A stretch of DNA of 64,000 nt, from positions 110,422,001 to 110,486,000 of the forward strand of contig OZ231126.1 of NCBI GenBank assembly GCA_965153355.1, read 5' to 3'. The notes under the pieces are model-generated. The model ran no database searches. It worked only from the letters and a program-made list of their open reading frames with translations, and had not been told where the DNA came from. The position numbers and the translations under genes were made by a program. Positions 62,621-64,000 of the stretch are shown piece after piece. The number at the start of each line of letters is the position of its first letter. The stretch's first letter is position 1. Source of the stretch: Flaccisagitta enflata (lineage: Eukaryota; Chaetognatha; Sagittoidea; Aphragmophora).

Positions 62621-62863
62621 CTACTCGGTATCATACGATTCACCCAAATACGTCTCAATTTCCTCGTCAAGAACATCGTCCAGCGTCTGACAGGATTGCT
62701 GATTTTTTCTTTTTGGGCAACCTCGCGTCCAATGAGACTTAAAGATGTTACAAATGCTGCAAAATGGAATTCGTCGAAAGGAGTTAATGAGAGGATCTGA
62801 TTGGAGTTGCAAGCGACGGAAAACATCTCTGATATTGTCTTGCAATGACGTCTGTCGCGCCAT
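62621..62863 (-). CDS. small zinc-knuckle-like protein or 3' exon
   Basis: From ATG 62,863 to TAG 62,621 the frame gives 80 residues: MARQTSLQDNIRDVFRRLQL, QSDPLINSFRRIP, then CSICNIFKSHWTRGCPK, a polar stretch, and an acidic end TLDDVLDEEIETYLGESYD. The Cys/His spacing is C-x2-C-x5-H-x4-C, one residue longer than a CCHC zinc knuckle. HWTRGCP is typical of nucleic-acid-binding knuckles. The frame continues upstream to 62,929, and TTCAATCCAG on the minus strand at ~62,908 could be a splice acceptor, so this may be a last exon. It could also be a remnant of a mobile element. Confidence 0.4.
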   Translation of the reverse strand: MARQTSLQDNIRDVFRRLQLQSDPLINSFRRIPFCSICNIFKSHWTRGCPKRKNQQSCQTLDDVLDEEIETYLGESYDTE

Positions 62864-63254
62864 TTTTTGTGTGAACCTCCGAATGTACTTGTGGGTGCCT
62901 GGATTGAAGGGTTGAATTAGGACATGCAAGAACCAATTTAGGTTTCCGTTACAACAACAGCAACAAAAATGACATCGACAAAAACAACAACAAAAGATTC
63001 CCTTTCCTCTTTTTTTTTCAAATATAGTGAAGCACCGCTAGAACGCACCCGCTTTTAAGGAACATCCACCTACAAGGCATACAACTCGCTGTTCCATCAA
63101 AGATTCTTTAAAATCATTTCTATAGTGGCAATTAGACAGCTTCACTATGATGCATACTTTATCACAATCGCTTGAAGAGCGCTAAAATACCTAGCCACAA
63201 AATAAAGGATTTCAATCGTTTTGGTAATACTGGTGAAAAGGAATGTTAATTTAC
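62864..63254. other. spacer or intron, with imperfect (CAA)n
   Basis: An interrupted ACAACAACAGCAACAAAAATG run lies at 62,951-62,992. The region left of 63,254 is the start of the intron after the exon described next. No gene seen. Confidence 0.4.
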
Positions 63255-63599
63255 CTTCCGATCCTTGCTCAGAGACGGTTCCAAGACCAAAACCTTCGTT
63301 TGCAGTAATCAACTGGGACGCATGAGCCAGAAGAATATGAAGTGAGGTGGAAATGTTTATCCAAGAAAAATCACAGACAAGTCGCAAATATAATTCCCCA
63401 CAAATTTTCTGAAGCTTTGCTGTATCGACTTTGCGCTGAGAACTCGCCACACGAAGGATGATGGCCAGGTCTTTGTGAACGCTCAAAATATTATCAATTG
63501 TATCCTCGGGCAAATGGGAAAGAAAATCCCTACGTAAGACCAACGCGGTTTTTGGCTTGGGAAAGCGCCAAGCGTTGTTTCCAGTGTCGGTGCTGCCAC
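63255..63599 (-). CDS. internal exon, resembling transposon-derived proteins
   Basis: 345 bp on the minus strand between acceptor TTCATGCAG (before 63,599) and donor GGAAG/GTAAAT (after 63,255), phase 1 at both ends. It encodes ~115 residues including GNNAWRFPKPKTALVLRRDF, LSHLPEDTIDNILSVHKDLA, YLRLVCDFSWINISTSLHIL and LAHASQLITANEGFGLGTVS. The order (GNNAWRFF-like start, aliphatic helices, a segment like STSLHILLAH, then GLG-VSEQG) reminds me of a conserved region in uncharacterised, probably transposase-derived proteins of invertebrates; this is recollection, not a database match. The upstream intron is immediately occupied by a family A element (63,614-63,818). Confidence 0.5.
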
Positions 63600-63613
63600 C
63601 TGCATGAATATAG

Positions 63614-63818
63614 AACAAGGCCGGATACACGGCTACCCCAGTCGCGTGTGGGTGGGCAGGGGCCATAATTGAGGCCAGTGGAACATTTGGGCAGGAGCAA
63701 TAAGGCCAAAACCCCCATTAACGCCAAAAAAGTAAAGTGTGATGGACCGATGGACAAAGGGACCGACGGACGGACCGACAAAGCGGGGTGTAGAGTCGCG
63801 TAGCACGCGACTAAAAAA
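63614..63818 (+). repeat. family A element, best-preserved copy
   Basis: AACAAGGCCGGATACACGGC, CCCAGTCGCGTGTGGGTGGG, CAGGGGCC, a GGACCGACGGACGGACCGAC core, AAAGCGGGGTGTAGAGTCGC, and the terminal hairpin AGTCGCGTAGCACGCGACT followed by AAAAAA. The 5' AGTCGCGTG is the exact inverse of the terminal CACGCGACT. Confidence 0.9.
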
Positions 63819-64000
63819 GAATGTCTTAAAAAAAGTCATGTTTAACTAAGTGTTTTGGTCACGCAAAAGTTCACCGATCCATAAAGAGCAATAATTGTCC
63901 TACGATTGAACTTCACTTTAACGAACCCGCCAGCAACAAAATCTTGCCTAACTTAGAGGCAATTTCATGATCCTTTTGACTTTAATTTCCTTTGTTGGCA
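63819..64000. other. unassigned DNA to the window end
   Basis: No repeat or coding signal strong enough to call. Confidence 0.4.

Overview
This is a gene-poor, repeat-dominated window of a eukaryotic, almost certainly invertebrate metazoan, genome. Evidence: GT-AG introns with branch-point and pyrimidine-tract signals, a TTAGGG-type interstitial telomeric block, a Ty3/Gypsy retrotransposon, a rhodopsin-family receptor gene, and long AG, GT, AAAG and CAA microsatellites. There is no rRNA operon, no bacterial-style gene organisation and no CRISPR array. I cannot name the species. TTAGGG argues against most insects (TTAGG) and nematodes (TTAGGC).

Layout. 1-5,000: the tail of one gene, a possible small secreted or membrane protein, simple repeats, and one well-bounded internal exon of an unknown gene. 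5,004-17,536: a ~12.5 kb palindrome made of a hierarchical minisatellite, with its centre near 10,690 and a ~590 bp fold-back insertion in the right arm. 17,545-19,645: four copies of a ~560 bp satellite. 19,646-31,965: a second satellite (~410-505 bp units, two alternating types) that changes orientation several times. It is interrupted by a 5'-truncated non-LTR retrotransposon and by a 3,570 bp element with 131 bp terminal inverted repeats. 31,985-32,296: degenerate GTTAAA sequence grading into (TTAGGG)n. 32,296-~38,020: a minus-strand Ty3/Gypsy element of CsRn1-like type with one LTR, polypurine tract, pol, a -1 frameshift signal and gag; the 5' LTR is absent. 38,109-39,090: a very acidic coding region ending in a PP1-docking-like motif.

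40,462-56,186 holds at least two host genes broken up by transposable elements. One is a two-exon fragment of unknown function. The other is a rhodopsin-like receptor: TM1 is in one exon, TM2-TM5 in the next, and a possible terminal exon with a poly(A) signal lies at 56,043. The inserted elements are two ~3 kb fold-back elements (TA target, TIR starting CAGTACCGG), CGCTC-rich MITE-like elements, and short elements of families A, B and C. 54,240-58,620 is a dense microsatellite cluster. 58,650-64,000 carries more short elements, a ~610 bp palindrome, a small zinc-knuckle-like coding segment, and an exon resembling transposon-derived proteins.

The most distinctive observation is a group of short dispersed elements (families A, A2, B) with one plan: a 5' motif, a core of GGAC/CGAC/CAAC-type tetranucleotides, a TATAGAG box, then a terminal hairpin that repeats the 5' motif and ends in CTAAA. 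At least a dozen full or partial copies lie in this window in both orientations. I do not recognise them as a named family.
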